Of a DNA stretch of 64,000 nucleotides, positions 1 through 9,098 are shown piece after piece (the stretch's first letter is position 1; each line of letters begins with the position of its first letter). Source of the stretch: an uncultured Bacteroidales bacterium (GTDB lineage: Bacteria > Bacteroidota > Bacteroidia > Bacteroidales > P3); contig CAMWNM010000006.1 of NCBI GenBank assembly GCA_947175635.1, positions 1 through 64,000 of the forward strand, written 5' to 3'. Both the position numbers and the translations under genes were made by a program. The notes below the pieces were generated by a model. That model was not told the DNA's origin. It ran no database searches and saw nothing but the letters and a program-made list of their open reading frames with translations.

Positions 1-102
1 CCTTTTTATTATACAACCTCAAAATATTTTATTATCGCAAAGGCACAACAGGGTTATAAAACGTTTTTATATCCACCGCTACTTTATTATGCGCTAGATA
101 CG

Positions 103-110
103 TATCTTTA
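103..110 (+). promoter_or_regulatory. weak -7 promoter-like box upstream of the first T9SS gene
   Basis: TATCTTTA resembles the Bacteroidota -7 element TAnnTTTG and lies about 56 bases before the chosen start at 167. It overlaps a perfect palindrome GATACGTATC (97-106). No convincing -33 TTTG is seen. The first 118 bases are distinctly AT-rich compared with the rest of the window and hold no gene I can support. Confidence 0.35.
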
Positions 111-166
111 CTTATTGGATGGAGTGGGTATCCTTAACTTCTTTAGAAAAACAGAAAACATTGAAA

Positions 167-1780
167 ATGAAACTCATTCGTTTCCTTTTGTGCAGTGCTT
201 CCGTAGGGATGCTCCTGCTGTCTGCATACGGAAAAGACCTCTCCGACGCCAAAGGAGATAGCGTTTCCTACCACTTCGTACTGGTGGAGGAATTCGGCGG
301 CACATGGTGCAACAGTTGCGTAAGCGTTGCCGACAGTCTGTCCGCACTGCACGCCCGGATGGACAACCTTGCCACGATAGGCTACCATATGAGCGAAACC
401 CGTCCTGAAGTAAACTTCCTTTACAACATGGACGCTTACCGGAGAAGCACCTATTACGACACGATACGTTCCCTGCCCACCGTTTTCGTGAACGGCAAGA
501 AACTCGACAAAACCGGCCGGCTCGGAGAAGCCGTGGAAGAAGAAAGGCTCAAAAAAACACCTTATGAATTGGAAATGAGCGTTTCCCACTATCCCGACAG
601 ATTGCATTCCCGCGACAGTTTCGCCATCGGAATACAGATACGGCGCATCGCGCCCGACACCGTCCGTCGCCTCCGCCTGCATATCGCCTTTACACAAGAC
701 CGGTTTTCCTACAATTGGTTTACACAAACGGAAGTGAACCATGCACTTACATTCATGTATCCCAATGGGGAAGGCACGGAAGTGGAACTCGATCCAACGG
801 GAAGCGCTTCCTTTTCATTCGCTTTCGGAATAGATTACGCCAAGAGTTGCTTTCCGGTAAAGAACGGAAGCATAACCGCTTTCATCCAAGACCAGACCGT
901 AGTGGGGTACGATACACTCCATACCGGAACCATTCGTCCGGTAAGGGACAATACCGTGTTGCAAGCCCGGCAAATCTATCTCGGCGAAGGAGCCTACACC
1001 GTGGTGGAAGACGGAGAGGTTTCGGATCCCGATTTCCAGAACCGCAACCCTGAAATAGCCGATGGCGGCACTGCCCGCTTCTACGACAACACCTTTGCAA
1101 CGGCAGACAGCCGCCGTTGGGAATTCGAAGGAGGAGACCCCGCCGAGTCGGAAGAGGAAAATCCGGTGGTCAGATACCCCCTTCCGGGCCGTTATGCGGC
1201 CACGCTCTCGGTTACACGGAACGGGGTGGAACGCAGCATCCGCAAGGAAAACGTGATTTCGGTACTGGACGTGCATCCTAAGTTCCGTATCGTACCGGCA
1301 GTGGCAAAGCCCAACAGAAACATCAAAATCAGCCTGATTTCGGAAGCCGACAGCTGCCGGTGGACTTTTTTCGGCGGCTCGCCTTTCTCGGGTTCCGGAA
1401 AGGAGATTTCGGTTTCTTATCCCAACGAAGGCTCTTATGACGTGCGGGCAACCGTTTTCTATAAAAGTCCTGTAACGGGCACCTCCTATACGTTCGATAC
1501 AACAGCCCGCAACGTTATCGAGATACGGAAAGACGCCGCCACGGGCACCGCAGACAGCCGGATAGCCGTACAAGTGCGGGAAACACGCCCCGGAAGCCAT
1601 CGTTTCGTGATTTCGGGCGCAGACGGAATGGAATATGCCGAAGTCTTCTCGGTAAACGGGAACAGATTGATTCGCACGGCAAAAACCGAATTCGACCTTT
1701 CCTCCTTTCCTTCCGGCTTGTATATCGTAAACATTAAAATGACCGGAAAGCATCCGGTTGCATGCAAAATAAGCAAATAA
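167..1780 (+). CDS. T9SS-secreted thioredoxin-like (CxxC) protein with PKD domains and C-terminal sorting domain
   Basis: Predicted 537-residue secreted protein. An upstream in-frame ATG exists at 119, but the start at 167 begins directly with a Sec signal peptide (MKLIRFLL..., hydrophobic to about residue 22). Next comes a thioredoxin-like/Omp28-like region with the motif TWCNSC (C48, C51), then two PKD-like beta modules (about 300-365 and 378-435), and a T9SS type A C-terminal domain (about 463-537) ending in SSFPSGLYIVNIKM and a basic tail. This domain order implies export across the outer membrane by the type IX system. It is the first of three head-to-tail cargo genes, with 10 bases to the next. 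Whether the CxxC pair is redox-active is not shown by the sequence; the precise function is unknown. Confidence 0.85.
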   Translation: MKLIRFLLCSASVGMLLLSAYGKDLSDAKGDSVSYHFVLVEEFGGTWCNSCVSVADSLSALHARMDNLATIGYHMSETRPEVNFLYNMDAYRRSTYYDTIRSLPTVFVNGKKLDKTGRLGEAVEEERLKKTPYELEMSVSHYPDRLHSRDSFAIGIQIRRIAPDTVRRLRLHIAFTQDRFSYNWFTQTEVNHALTFMYPNGEGTEVELDPTGSASFSFAFGIDYAKSCFPVKNGSITAFIQDQTVVGYDTLHTGTIRPVRDNTVLQARQIYLGEGAYTVVEDGEVSDPDFQNRNPEIADGGTARFYDNTFATADSRRWEFEGGDPAESEEENPVVRYPLPGRYAATLSVTRNGVERSIRKENVISVLDVHPKFRIVPAVAKPNRNIKISLISEADSCRWTFFGGSPFSGSGKEISVSYPNEGSYDVRATVFYKSPVTGTSYTFDTTARNVIEIRKDAATGTADSRIAVQVRETRPGSHRFVISGADGMEYAEVFSVNGNRLIRTAKTEFDLSSFPSGLYIVNIKMTGKHPVACKISK

Positions 1781-1790
1781 CCCTAATATC

Positions 1791-3701
1791 ATGAAACGTT
1801 TCGCATTTTCACTTCTTGCTTCGCTTGCCTTGATCCTGCCGGTTTCGGGGCAAGTGTTATTCCACGACGATTTCCAGAACATCGACATCAACCGTTTCTC
1901 GGTAGGCGATCCGGATGCGTCATGGACCTTGTACAACGACAACAACGAACCCTCCGTCTCCACCCCCGACTTCTCGCATTTCGACAAGGCCTGGAACGTG
2001 TATCTGGACAACGACGGTTCGATGCAGGCAGCTTCTGTTTCCTTTTTCCGTCGTGCCGGAACAGCCGACCGCTGGATGGTAAGTCCGTCTATCGATCTCT
2101 CTTCGACCCAAAAGCCCGTGCTTGTTTTCCGCGCCCGGGCAATGGACGCCCAGAACCGCGACGGATTTGCGGTAAAGCTTTCGGTATCGGGAATTGAAAA
2201 GAGCGATTTCACGGTAGATTTGCAAACCACCCGCAACGCACCGAATGCCTGGACCTATTACGACATAGATCTTTCTGCCTACAAGGGCGAAAGCGTGCAT
2301 CTGGCGTTTGTGCAGAACTCATCCGACAAATACATGATCTGTATCGACGACATAGCCGTTTTCGATTCCGAAGCCGAATCGGCCCTGATGACCGCCGTTT
2401 CCGCACCCGCTTCGATTATCATGCCGGACAACACAGCTTCCGTAACGGCAAACGCCGTCTTGTTCAATACCGGATCCGAACCCATCGTTTCCTATACGCT
2501 CTGCCAACGGCTCGACAATGGAGAAGTATCGCGCACCGAAGTTTCCAACGTGGATATCGCCCCCTTGAAGCCCCTTTCCCTCACGGCGCAAACGGAAGTG
2601 TCTTCGGAAGGCCAGCATACCCTTTTCCTGTGGGCGGAAAACATCAATGGCAAAGACATATCCTCAAACATCGCCCAGGTTTCGGTATACAGCATACGCA
2701 ACGCCTCCCTTCCCAGAAAGAATTTCCTGCTGGAAATCTTTTCCAGCGGCATGTGTTCTTCCTGTGCGCCCTGGAATGCCGTGCTGCATCCGTTCTTTAT
2801 ACAGGAAAACGCCAATGCGGTGGATAACAGCGGCAATTTCTCGGTGGTGAAATATCAGGTGAACATACCTTCGGCCGGAGACCCCACGGTTACCGCACAA
2901 TCTCTGGCGCGTTGCGATTACTACGGCGTGAATTTCGCTCCCTGCTTCTATATGAACGGACGGCTTTTCAGCCTCTCCGATACAGGCACCGTTTTCCGTT
3001 CTTTCCGGGATTCCATCGCCAGTTTCCGGCAAAGAACGGTACCTACGGGACTGAAGGTTTCGTTGGAAAGGAATGAGAATACTTTCAAGGTGCATGCCAC
3101 GGTAACCAATTACCTGACCGATGCCGACGACTACTACCTTGTGGTATGCCTTATCGAAGATTCCATGCACCACATTGTAACCATGCACAATGGAGAGAAA
3201 GACTTCTACAACGTGATGCGTCAGATGCTTCCCGACCATGTGGGCACGCCCGTTTCGATAGAAACACGGGGCGGTATCGTGGAAAAGGATTTCGAATATA
3301 CGTTCAACGAATCCAGCCCCACCATTTACTCAAGCGTGGAGAATATGGGCGCGGTGGTTTTCCTGCAATCGAGAAAGAACAATCAAGTTTCCCAAGCGTT
3401 CTATCTCGCACCCGGCCATTCGGCAGCCATCGAGGACCGGACGGCTTTCAAGCAACAGCTTTCCCTCTATCCCAATCCTGTAAACGATCGGTGTTCGATT
3501 GTCTTCGAGGCCCTCTCATCCGGAGAAGGCAACCTTCAGATTATCGACAACCAAGGCAAGATAGTACGCGATCAAACTATCGGACTTCAGCAAGGACGCA
3601 ACACTTTCTTTATCGAAACCTCCTCATTGGGTTCGGGCATGTACTTTGTAAGAATCCGCAACAACCAAGGGGTGTTCACGCATAAAATGATCAAACGCTA
3701 A
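1791..3701 (+). CDS. T9SS-secreted protein with jelly-roll (MAM/choice-of-anchor-J-like) and CxxC Omp28-like regions
   Basis: 636 residues with a signal peptide (residues 1-20, ending VSGQ). Residues about 24-195 look like a beta-jelly-roll adhesion module (FHDDFQNID near the N-terminus, then a WMVSPSIDLS-type strand), as in choice-of-anchor J proteins. A thioredoxin/Omp28-like part follows with SSGMCSSCAPW (C322, C325). The last about 70 residues are a T9SS sorting domain starting LSLYPNPVNDR and ending GMYFVRIRNNQG. The stop codon overlaps the next start by one base (TAATG), so translational coupling to the subtilisin gene is likely. It shares its architecture with the gene before it, but the two are not obvious recent duplicates. 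Function beyond secretion is unknown. Confidence 0.85.
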   Translation: MKRFAFSLLASLALILPVSGQVLFHDDFQNIDINRFSVGDPDASWTLYNDNNEPSVSTPDFSHFDKAWNVYLDNDGSMQAASVSFFRRAGTADRWMVSPSIDLSSTQKPVLVFRARAMDAQNRDGFAVKLSVSGIEKSDFTVDLQTTRNAPNAWTYYDIDLSAYKGESVHLAFVQNSSDKYMICIDDIAVFDSEAESALMTAVSAPASIIMPDNTASVTANAVLFNTGSEPIVSYTLCQRLDNGEVSRTEVSNVDIAPLKPLSLTAQTEVSSEGQHTLFLWAENINGKDISSNIAQVSVYSIRNASLPRKNFLLEIFSSGMCSSCAPWNAVLHPFFIQENANAVDNSGNFSVVKYQVNIPSAGDPTVTAQSLARCDYYGVNFAPCFYMNGRLFSLSDTGTVFRSFRDSIASFRQRTVPTGLKVSLERNENTFKVHATVTNYLTDADDYYLVVCLIEDSMHHIVTMHNGEKDFYNVMRQMLPDHVGTPVSIETRGGIVEKDFEYTFNESSPTIYSSVENMGAVVFLQSRKNNQVSQAFYLAPGHSAAIEDRTAFKQQLSLYPNPVNDRCSIVFEALSSGEGNLQIIDNQGKIVRDQTIGLQQGRNTFFIETSSLGSGMYFVRIRNNQGVFTHKMIKR

Positions 3702-5863
3702 TGAAAACAGGTTTTTTCCTTTCCCTCTTCGCCCTGGCGGCCTTTGCCGGCACAGATGTGTCCGCACAGGCAAGGCAATACGAGCAAAACGCGCTTTATG
3801 TACGGTTTAAGGAAATCTCCAGCCCCAAACTCTCGGGTACGGGACGTTTTCTGGCGACCGAAAAGGTGGCGCCGCTGCAAAAGTTGCAGGCAGACTACGG
3901 ATTGCACCGAACCATGTTCTGCATGCGTACTTTAGGCCAACCGATATTGGAGCGCACCTTTGAATTGCGTTTCGACAGCATCGCCAAAATCGACAGGCTG
4001 ATAGAAGAACTACAAAACGACAGCCGCATCGAATTCGTGGAACGCATTCCGATAAACTACATACAAGGCATGCCGGCAGGGCAGGCTGGCAAAGACGGCG
4101 CAGACGATCCCTTGTACCAGACCGAATACGGTTCCTGGTTCTTGAAACTCATCAACGCCGAAGCGGCCTGGGAAAAACAGACGGGAAGCGCGGAAGTGAA
4201 GGTGGCGGTGGTGGACAACGCCGTCTGGGGCGACCACCCTGATTTGGGAATCGCACCCGAATACCAGTATAACATTGCCTCGGGTGTAAGCGGAAATTCG
4301 GCACCGCCGAGCAACGTTCCGCAAGACCCGGGATGCAGCAATACCGTGAACTGTCCTTCCTACTACTGGTCGCACGGAACGCATTGCGCAGGTGCCATAG
4401 GCGCCGTACGGAACAACGGCGTGGGAATAGCCTCCATCGGTTCGGGCGTTACACTCATGGGGGTTTCCTGCCCCGGTACGGACGCTTCCGGACAGGAAGT
4501 ACGCAACGGATTTGCAGGCGTCAGCTGGGCGGCTGAAAACGGCGCCGATGTAATCAGCATTTCGTGGGGCAACTATACGATTGCCGAAACCGACCGTGCC
4601 ATCATCCAGGCCTGCATCGACAAAGGCATCGTAGTAGTGGCGGCCGCCGGCAACAACGGATATAAAGACAACCCCATGTATCCAGCCTATCTGCCGGGCG
4701 TGATTTCAGTGGCGGCGGTCAACGACAACAAGCAGCTTTCCTCTTTCTCCAACTATGGCAGCTGGGTCACGGTAGCCGCCCCGGGCGGATATGTCATAAA
4801 AAACAACGCGGAAAGCAAGATCTGCATCCTGAGTTCGACCTATTGCACCTCGCAAAACTATCGGCTCAACGGATATTCCGAATTTAACGGCATGTATTAC
4901 GACGGTATGTACGGCACTTCAATGGCCACGCCCATCGTAAGCGGACTGTGCGGATTGCTCCTTTCGGCAAACCCCGGCCTCTCACCCTATCTCATGCGCG
5001 AAGTGCTGATGGCCTCCGCACAGGCTCTCGACAAGGGCAACAACAAAGACATCTGTCCCGGTTCGGGTGTGATCGATGCGGCGGCGGCACTGCTGTTGCA
5101 GGAAAAGAACGTTGCCCTTCCCGGTTCGTTCGATGCCCGGCGCGTGAACCGCCAGATAGAACTGAGTTGGGAAGCGCCTCAGACAAACAACGAGGTAAGC
5201 CGCTATCAGATTTTTCTCGACAACGCGTTCCTGACCGAGGTGGAAAGTTCGCAACTGAACTTCACCCACGAACTGACAACGAATCAGGAAACCCTGTACC
5301 GTTTCGGCGTACGCGCCTTGTATGCCAATGGAGACACCTCTTTAAGAGCCTGCGCCGATATTTTTGTTCCCGTTCTCTACAATCTGGAAGTGGCCGTACA
5401 GCCCGAAGGCTGCGGCACAATATCGGGAACAGGAGCCTACCCGCTCAATCAAACCGTTTCCCTGGTGGCGCATGCAACAAAAGGATGCACCTTCACGCGT
5501 TGGACGGAAGGCAGTACGGTATTGGGCAGGGACAGCGTGTTGGACTACACCTTGGCTTACAACGCCGAAATCCGCGCCATTTTTTCGGGCTCGCCGGATG
5601 TTGCCAACGATGTCTTTGCCAAAGCTTCCCCTATCCGGATTTACCCCAACCCCGCTTCCAGCCTCATCCGGATCGAAGGGGGCGAGACCTCTTTCTACGC
5701 GGTATCCATCTATTCCGTTACCGGCCGATGCCTGCTGGCCCGGAACTTTGCACAAGGCGTGAAACTGCAAGAAATCGATACTGAATTTCTGCGTACAGGT
5801 ACCTATATCGTGAACGTGCTTACCGATAACGGTTGGTACACCGAAAAACTTACCAAACTCTAA
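3701..5863 (+). CDS. T9SS-secreted S8 family subtilisin-like serine peptidase
   Basis: 720-residue secreted protease. The signal peptide is residues 1-22 and a propeptide-like region precedes the catalytic domain. The catalytic triad is clear: Asp172 in VVDNAVWGDHPDL, His225 in SHGTHCAGAIGA and Ser407 in YGTSMATPIV; the oxyanion region is AAAGNNG. After the peptidase come a fibronectin III-like module (about 478-560), a bacterial-repeat module of the type GCGTISGTG...GCTFTRW (about 565-640) and a T9SS C-terminal domain (YPNPASS to the end). It probably degrades extracellular protein and feeds a peptide-fermenting cell. It is the last gene of the three-gene cargo unit and is followed by a strong terminator. 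Confidence 0.92.
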   Translation: MKTGFFLSLFALAAFAGTDVSAQARQYEQNALYVRFKEISSPKLSGTGRFLATEKVAPLQKLQADYGLHRTMFCMRTLGQPILERTFELRFDSIAKIDRLIEELQNDSRIEFVERIPINYIQGMPAGQAGKDGADDPLYQTEYGSWFLKLINAEAAWEKQTGSAEVKVAVVDNAVWGDHPDLGIAPEYQYNIASGVSGNSAPPSNVPQDPGCSNTVNCPSYYWSHGTHCAGAIGAVRNNGVGIASIGSGVTLMGVSCPGTDASGQEVRNGFAGVSWAAENGADVISISWGNYTIAETDRAIIQACIDKGIVVVAAAGNNGYKDNPMYPAYLPGVISVAAVNDNKQLSSFSNYGSWVTVAAPGGYVIKNNAESKICILSSTYCTSQNYRLNGYSEFNGMYYDGMYGTSMATPIVSGLCGLLLSANPGLSPYLMREVLMASAQALDKGNNKDICPGSGVIDAAAALLLQEKNVALPGSFDARRVNRQIELSWEAPQTNNEVSRYQIFLDNAFLTEVESSQLNFTHELTTNQETLYRFGVRALYANGDTSLRACADIFVPVLYNLEVAVQPEGCGTISGTGAYPLNQTVSLVAHATKGCTFTRWTEGSTVLGRDSVLDYTLAYNAEIRAIFSGSPDVANDVFAKASPIRIYPNPASSLIRIEGGETSFYAVSIYSVTGRCLLARNFAQGVKLQEIDTEFLRTGTYIVNVLTDNGWYTEKLTKL

Positions 5864-5882
5864 TCCGTTTCCGGTAAAAACC

Positions 5883-5923
5883 AAGAAGCCTCGCCGTACA
5901 AAATACGGCGAGGCTTCTTTTTA
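5883..5923 (+). terminator. intrinsic terminator after the T9SS cargo operon
   Basis: A perfect 16-bp inverted repeat (AAGAAGCCTCGCCGTA at 5883-5898 and its complement at 5904-5919) with a five-base loop, followed by a T-run on the plus strand. It ends the subtilisin gene and lies before the convergent regulator gene. Confidence 0.93.
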
Positions 5924-5934
5924 TTTCCCGGTTG

Positions 5935-7749
5935 CTACAGGGAGTTGAGGAACTGCACCAGCTCATCGCTGTTCTCCAGTTTGAGCTTGGCCTTGAGTCT
6001 GAACTTGGCCATGCCCACCGACTGCAAGGTACGGCCGGTGAGATTGGCCACATCACGATTGGTAAGACCCAGATTGAAGAGTACGCAAAGATGCTTTTCG
6101 TTGGGAGTCAGATCGGGATAACGTTCGGAAAGCTTGCGCATAAATTCCTTGTCAACCTGCTCGAAATAAAATTGAAAATCTTTCCATTCACGGTCGGAGG
6201 CAATCTGTTTGGCCAATTCCTCTATTTCGCAAACCACTCTCTTTTCCTTTCCCCGCAAGGTAAAGGCCGTTTTGAGGTGCCTGAGTTCTTTTAAAATGGA
6301 TTCCTGAAGATTGTTGAGCCGCAAAAACTGCAAGGCATTGGTGGCAAGCTCTTTGTTCTTTACCTCTATTTGCTGCTCAACGGTTTTTATCTGTTGACGG
6401 GATTCTTCCTTTATCAATACCGCCGCCTTGCGGAACTTGAACATCCTTTTGGTTACAAATCCCGTTGCCGCCACCAGCAGGACAATACCGATAGAAAGCA
6501 TCATAATCCACAGCACCCTGTTCTGAGAACGGGTCCGGGCCAGTTTGAGTTCATTGGCGATATTGAGGGATTCCTGTTCCTGACGATAGTTATCGTAACG
6601 GTACTGGGCCAGAAGCAACTGTCGGGTATTGTCGAGTGTCATCTGCGAATCGCGCACCACCGTATATTCACGCAGATAACGTAAAGACGCACTCACATCA
6701 TTCTGTTTTTCAGCCACCTCGCTCAAAAGCATCAGCAAATCCACTTGCAAGGCGTACTTTTGATTGCCCCTGATTTGTTGGAGCGCATATTCGGCCACCC
6801 GCCGCGCCTTGGCATACTCACCCAGATTATAGAGATTGCGCGAATAGGACGCATCGGCAAAACCTTCCATGTGGGTAAAATGCTTTTCTTTGGCAATGTT
6901 CACCGCTTCCTCGAAATAAGTGGAGGCGATGTCGTATTTTTCCATTCCCGAATAAATGGAACCCATCGCCAAGGAGGCATAAATAAGCTCTTGCCCGCCA
7001 TAATGCTCGTCGTGCGCGATACGATAGGCGCGGATTCCGTAAGGAAGAGCCTCTTCGTAATAACCTTGCGTTTGAAAATAAGCCACCATATTGGAGCATA
7101 CGGCGAATATCCCGCGTGTATTGCCGGCCAAGGAATACTGTTCCAATGCCGACAGAAGATAATTTTCGGCCAAATCAAACAGTTTGCGATAAGCAAAAAC
7201 CACACCTATACCGTTCAGACACCTCGCATTGATAAGCGGAATGGAGTCGCTTTCAAAGCGCAACAGCATCTTCTGATAAATGCGCATGGCCGAATCGCTG
7301 TTTTCTTTATACATCAGGCTGAGTGCGATTGTGGAATAACACTCCACCAGCAATTCTTTCCATCGGGTTTGTTCCGTTGCTTCCAGCTGCCGCTCTATTT
7401 CCGGTATCAGATACGTATAGAGTTTGATGCAGGAATCGCTTTGATCGGTAGAAAAATACAAGTATCCGCGCTGGATCGCATAGATGTAACTTTTATAAAT
7501 ATCTCCTTTCTCTGTAGCGTATCTTTCTGCTTTTTTGGATATTATTATTTGCTCATGCGCGGAGAGATCGCTTTGAAAAGAAAGCCATTCGTCAAAAACA
7601 ACCAAACTGTCTGTTTCCTGACAAAATGAATTACAGTGTATTGCCATAAACAGTAATGAAAAGACACATGTAAGCCCTCCAAGCGGCAACAAAGGCCTTT
7701 TCCTTACTCCTGATTGCATTTCGTTTGTTTTCGAACGCATGGTTTCCAT
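5935..7749 (-). CDS. TPR-repeat membrane protein with C-terminal LuxR-like helix-turn-helix
   Basis: About 604 residues. An ATG at 7815 would add residues, but that codon lies in a palindromic repeat and a -7-like box (TACTTTCG, about 7779) sits between, so 7749 (or 7740) is preferred. The order is: N-terminal hydrophobic signal/anchor; tetratricopeptide repeats to about residue 390; one transmembrane segment (about 410-430, LWIMMLSIGIVLLVAATGFV); a coiled coil; and a C-terminal HTH of the LuxR/GerE type (LTPNEKHLCVLFNLGLTNRDVANLTG). Bacteroidota encode many such anchored TPR-HTH proteins, thought to be transcription regulators; there is no receiver domain. Targets are unknown. It converges on the T9SS cargo genes. 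Confidence 0.8.
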   Translation of the reverse strand: METMRSKTNEMQSGVRKRPLLPLGGLTCVFSLLFMAIHCNSFCQETDSLVVFDEWLSFQSDLSAHEQIIISKKAERYATEKGDIYKSYIYAIQRGYLYFSTDQSDSCIKLYTYLIPEIERQLEATEQTRWKELLVECYSTIALSLMYKENSDSAMRIYQKMLLRFESDSIPLINARCLNGIGVVFAYRKLFDLAENYLLSALEQYSLAGNTRGIFAVCSNMVAYFQTQGYYEEALPYGIRAYRIAHDEHYGGQELIYASLAMGSIYSGMEKYDIASTYFEEAVNIAKEKHFTHMEGFADASYSRNLYNLGEYAKARRVAEYALQQIRGNQKYALQVDLLMLLSEVAEKQNDVSASLRYLREYTVVRDSQMTLDNTRQLLLAQYRYDNYRQEQESLNIANELKLARTRSQNRVLWIMMLSIGIVLLVAATGFVTKRMFKFRKAAVLIKEESRQQIKTVEQQIEVKNKELATNALQFLRLNNLQESILKELRHLKTAFTLRGKEKRVVCEIEELAKQIASDREWKDFQFYFEQVDKEFMRKLSERYPDLTPNEKHLCVLFNLGLTNRDVANLTGRTLQSVGMAKFRLKAKLKLENSDELVQFLNSL

Positions 7750-7804
7750 TCTTTTACAAGCATATAAAGAAACACGAAAGTACGATTTTTTTTGATAATC
7801 CGGA

Positions 7805-7861
7805 TAAAGGTACATGATGACAGCGATAGCTCTGAGATACTTCAGAATGATGTACCTTTAC
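7805..7861 (+). repeat. dispersed palindromic element, copy 1
   Basis: TAAAGGTACAT (7805-7815) and its exact complement ATGTACCTTTA (7850-7860) flank 34 bases. The same element, diverged inside, recurs in reverse orientation at 53313-53371. Both copies share the tract GCGATAGCT and end just before a gene (rlmI here, the Xaa-Pro aminopeptidase there). TACCTTTA at each end resembles a -7 promoter box, so this copy may act divergently. A short reading frame (7814-7870, 18 codons) runs through it. Confidence 0.75.
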
Positions 7862-7879
7862 AATTCATAAAAAGAGAAG

Positions 7880-9094
7880 ATGTACCCAAAGATCATTCTT
7901 AAGCCCGGGAAAGAAGAATCGCTGAAAAGATTTCACCCCTGGGTTTTTTCCGGTGCCATCGCCGGCGTGGAAGCCGACGGAGAAGCCATTGAAGAGGGAA
8001 GCAAGGCCGTCGTGTACTCTGCCCACAGGCAGTTTCTCGGTGTAGGGCATACACAGGTAGGCGGTATCGCGGTGAGAATACTGTCGTTCACCCCCTGTAC
8101 GATAGATGAAGACTTTTATAGGGAACGGATCCGCCAAGCCTTGCGTTTGCGGCAAAATCTGGGACTTATCCGGCCCGACAACAATACTTTCAGACTGGTG
8201 CACGGAGAGGGAGATTTTCTGCCCGGTCTGGTGGTGGATATCTATGGCGGCACGGCTGTGATGCAGGCGCATTCACCGGGTATGTATCTCGACCGCCACC
8301 TCATCGCCCGGGCCCTCGAAACCGAATGCGGGGATTTTGTCTCGGCTGTCTACGATAAGTCTGAAAATACCCTTCCCTTCAAGGCCGCAATGGATCAAAA
8401 AGACGGTTATCTGTGGCAAAAAGAACGGGGAAAGGCTCCGCACGAGGAGGCCGGACGCCTTGTTGCCTTGGAAAATGGCATCCGGTTTTATCCCAATTGG
8501 ATAGAGGGGCAGAAAACAGGCTTCTTTATCGACCAAAGGGAAAACCGCGCCTTGGTGGAACGCTATGCGGCAGGGAAACGAGTATTGAATATGTTTTGCT
8601 ACACAGGCGGATTTTCGCTGTATGCGCTACGGGCGGGGGCCAAGGAAGTGGTGTCGGTAGACAGCTCGGAAAAGGCCATCGAACTTACACGGAAAAATGT
8701 GGAACTGAATTTCGGCCAAAAAACCGCGCATAAGGCGGTGGCGGAAGACGCCTTTGATTTTTTGGAAAGAGACGGAAAAAATTTCAACCTGATTATCCTC
8801 GACCCGCCGGCTTTCGCCAAACACCGCAACGTAGTCAAACAGGCCTTGCAGGGGTATCGCCGGCTCAACGCCATCGCCTTTAAAAACATCGCCCCCGAAG
8901 GGATTGTGTTTACTTTTTCCTGCTCGCAGGCTGTCAGCAGCGAAGACTTCAGACTGGCTGTTTTCAGTGCGGCGGCACAGAGCGGCCGGAAGGTGAGGAT
9001 TCTGCATCAGCTCACGCAACCGGCCGATCATCCGGTAAACATCTTCCACCCCGAGGGCGAATACTTGAAAGGCTTGGTTTTAGCCGTGGAATAA
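7880..9094 (+). CDS. rlmI: class I SAM-dependent 23S rRNA (cytosine-5) methyltransferase, RlmI-like
   Basis: 404 residues, the normal length of the RlmI/YccW family, which methylates C1962 of 23S rRNA. An N-terminal PUA domain (HPWVFSGAI, residues about 16-24) precedes a Rossmann methyltransferase domain. The SAM-binding motif is VLNMFCYTGGFSLYA, the acidic ribose-binding residue lies in EVVSVDSSE, and the motif IV/VI pieces are LDPPAFAKH and FSCSQ, with the Cys expected for m5C chemistry. It is preceded by the palindromic element at 7805-7861, and its stop lies 4 bases from the convergent atoA stop. The exact target nucleotide is inferred from family membership. Confidence 0.9.
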   Translation: MYPKIILKPGKEESLKRFHPWVFSGAIAGVEADGEAIEEGSKAVVYSAHRQFLGVGHTQVGGIAVRILSFTPCTIDEDFYRERIRQALRLRQNLGLIRPDNNTFRLVHGEGDFLPGLVVDIYGGTAVMQAHSPGMYLDRHLIARALETECGDFVSAVYDKSENTLPFKAAMDQKDGYLWQKERGKAPHEEAGRLVALENGIRFYPNWIEGQKTGFFIDQRENRALVERYAAGKRVLNMFCYTGGFSLYALRAGAKEVVSVDSSEKAIELTRKNVELNFGQKTAHKAVAEDAFDFLERDGKNFNLIILDPPAFAKHRNVVKQALQGYRRLNAIAFKNIAPEGIVFTFSCSQAVSSEDFRLAVFSAAAQSGRKVRILHQLTQPADHPVNIFHPEGEYLKGLVLAVE

Positions 9095-9098
9095 GGTA

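Noticed and set aside
1-118. AT-rich left edge as a possible insertion junction or 3' end of a mobile element
   Set aside because: The low GC is notable, but no inverted repeat end, transposase fragment or tRNA edge is visible in so short a stretch.
815-2236. Long open frame antisense to the first T9SS genes (minus strand, 473 codons)
   Set aside because: It lies opposite well-supported T9SS genes, has no recognisable motif and no start context. It is a by-product of codon bias; similar antisense frames occur at 12143-13669, 46041-47624 and 52034-53425.
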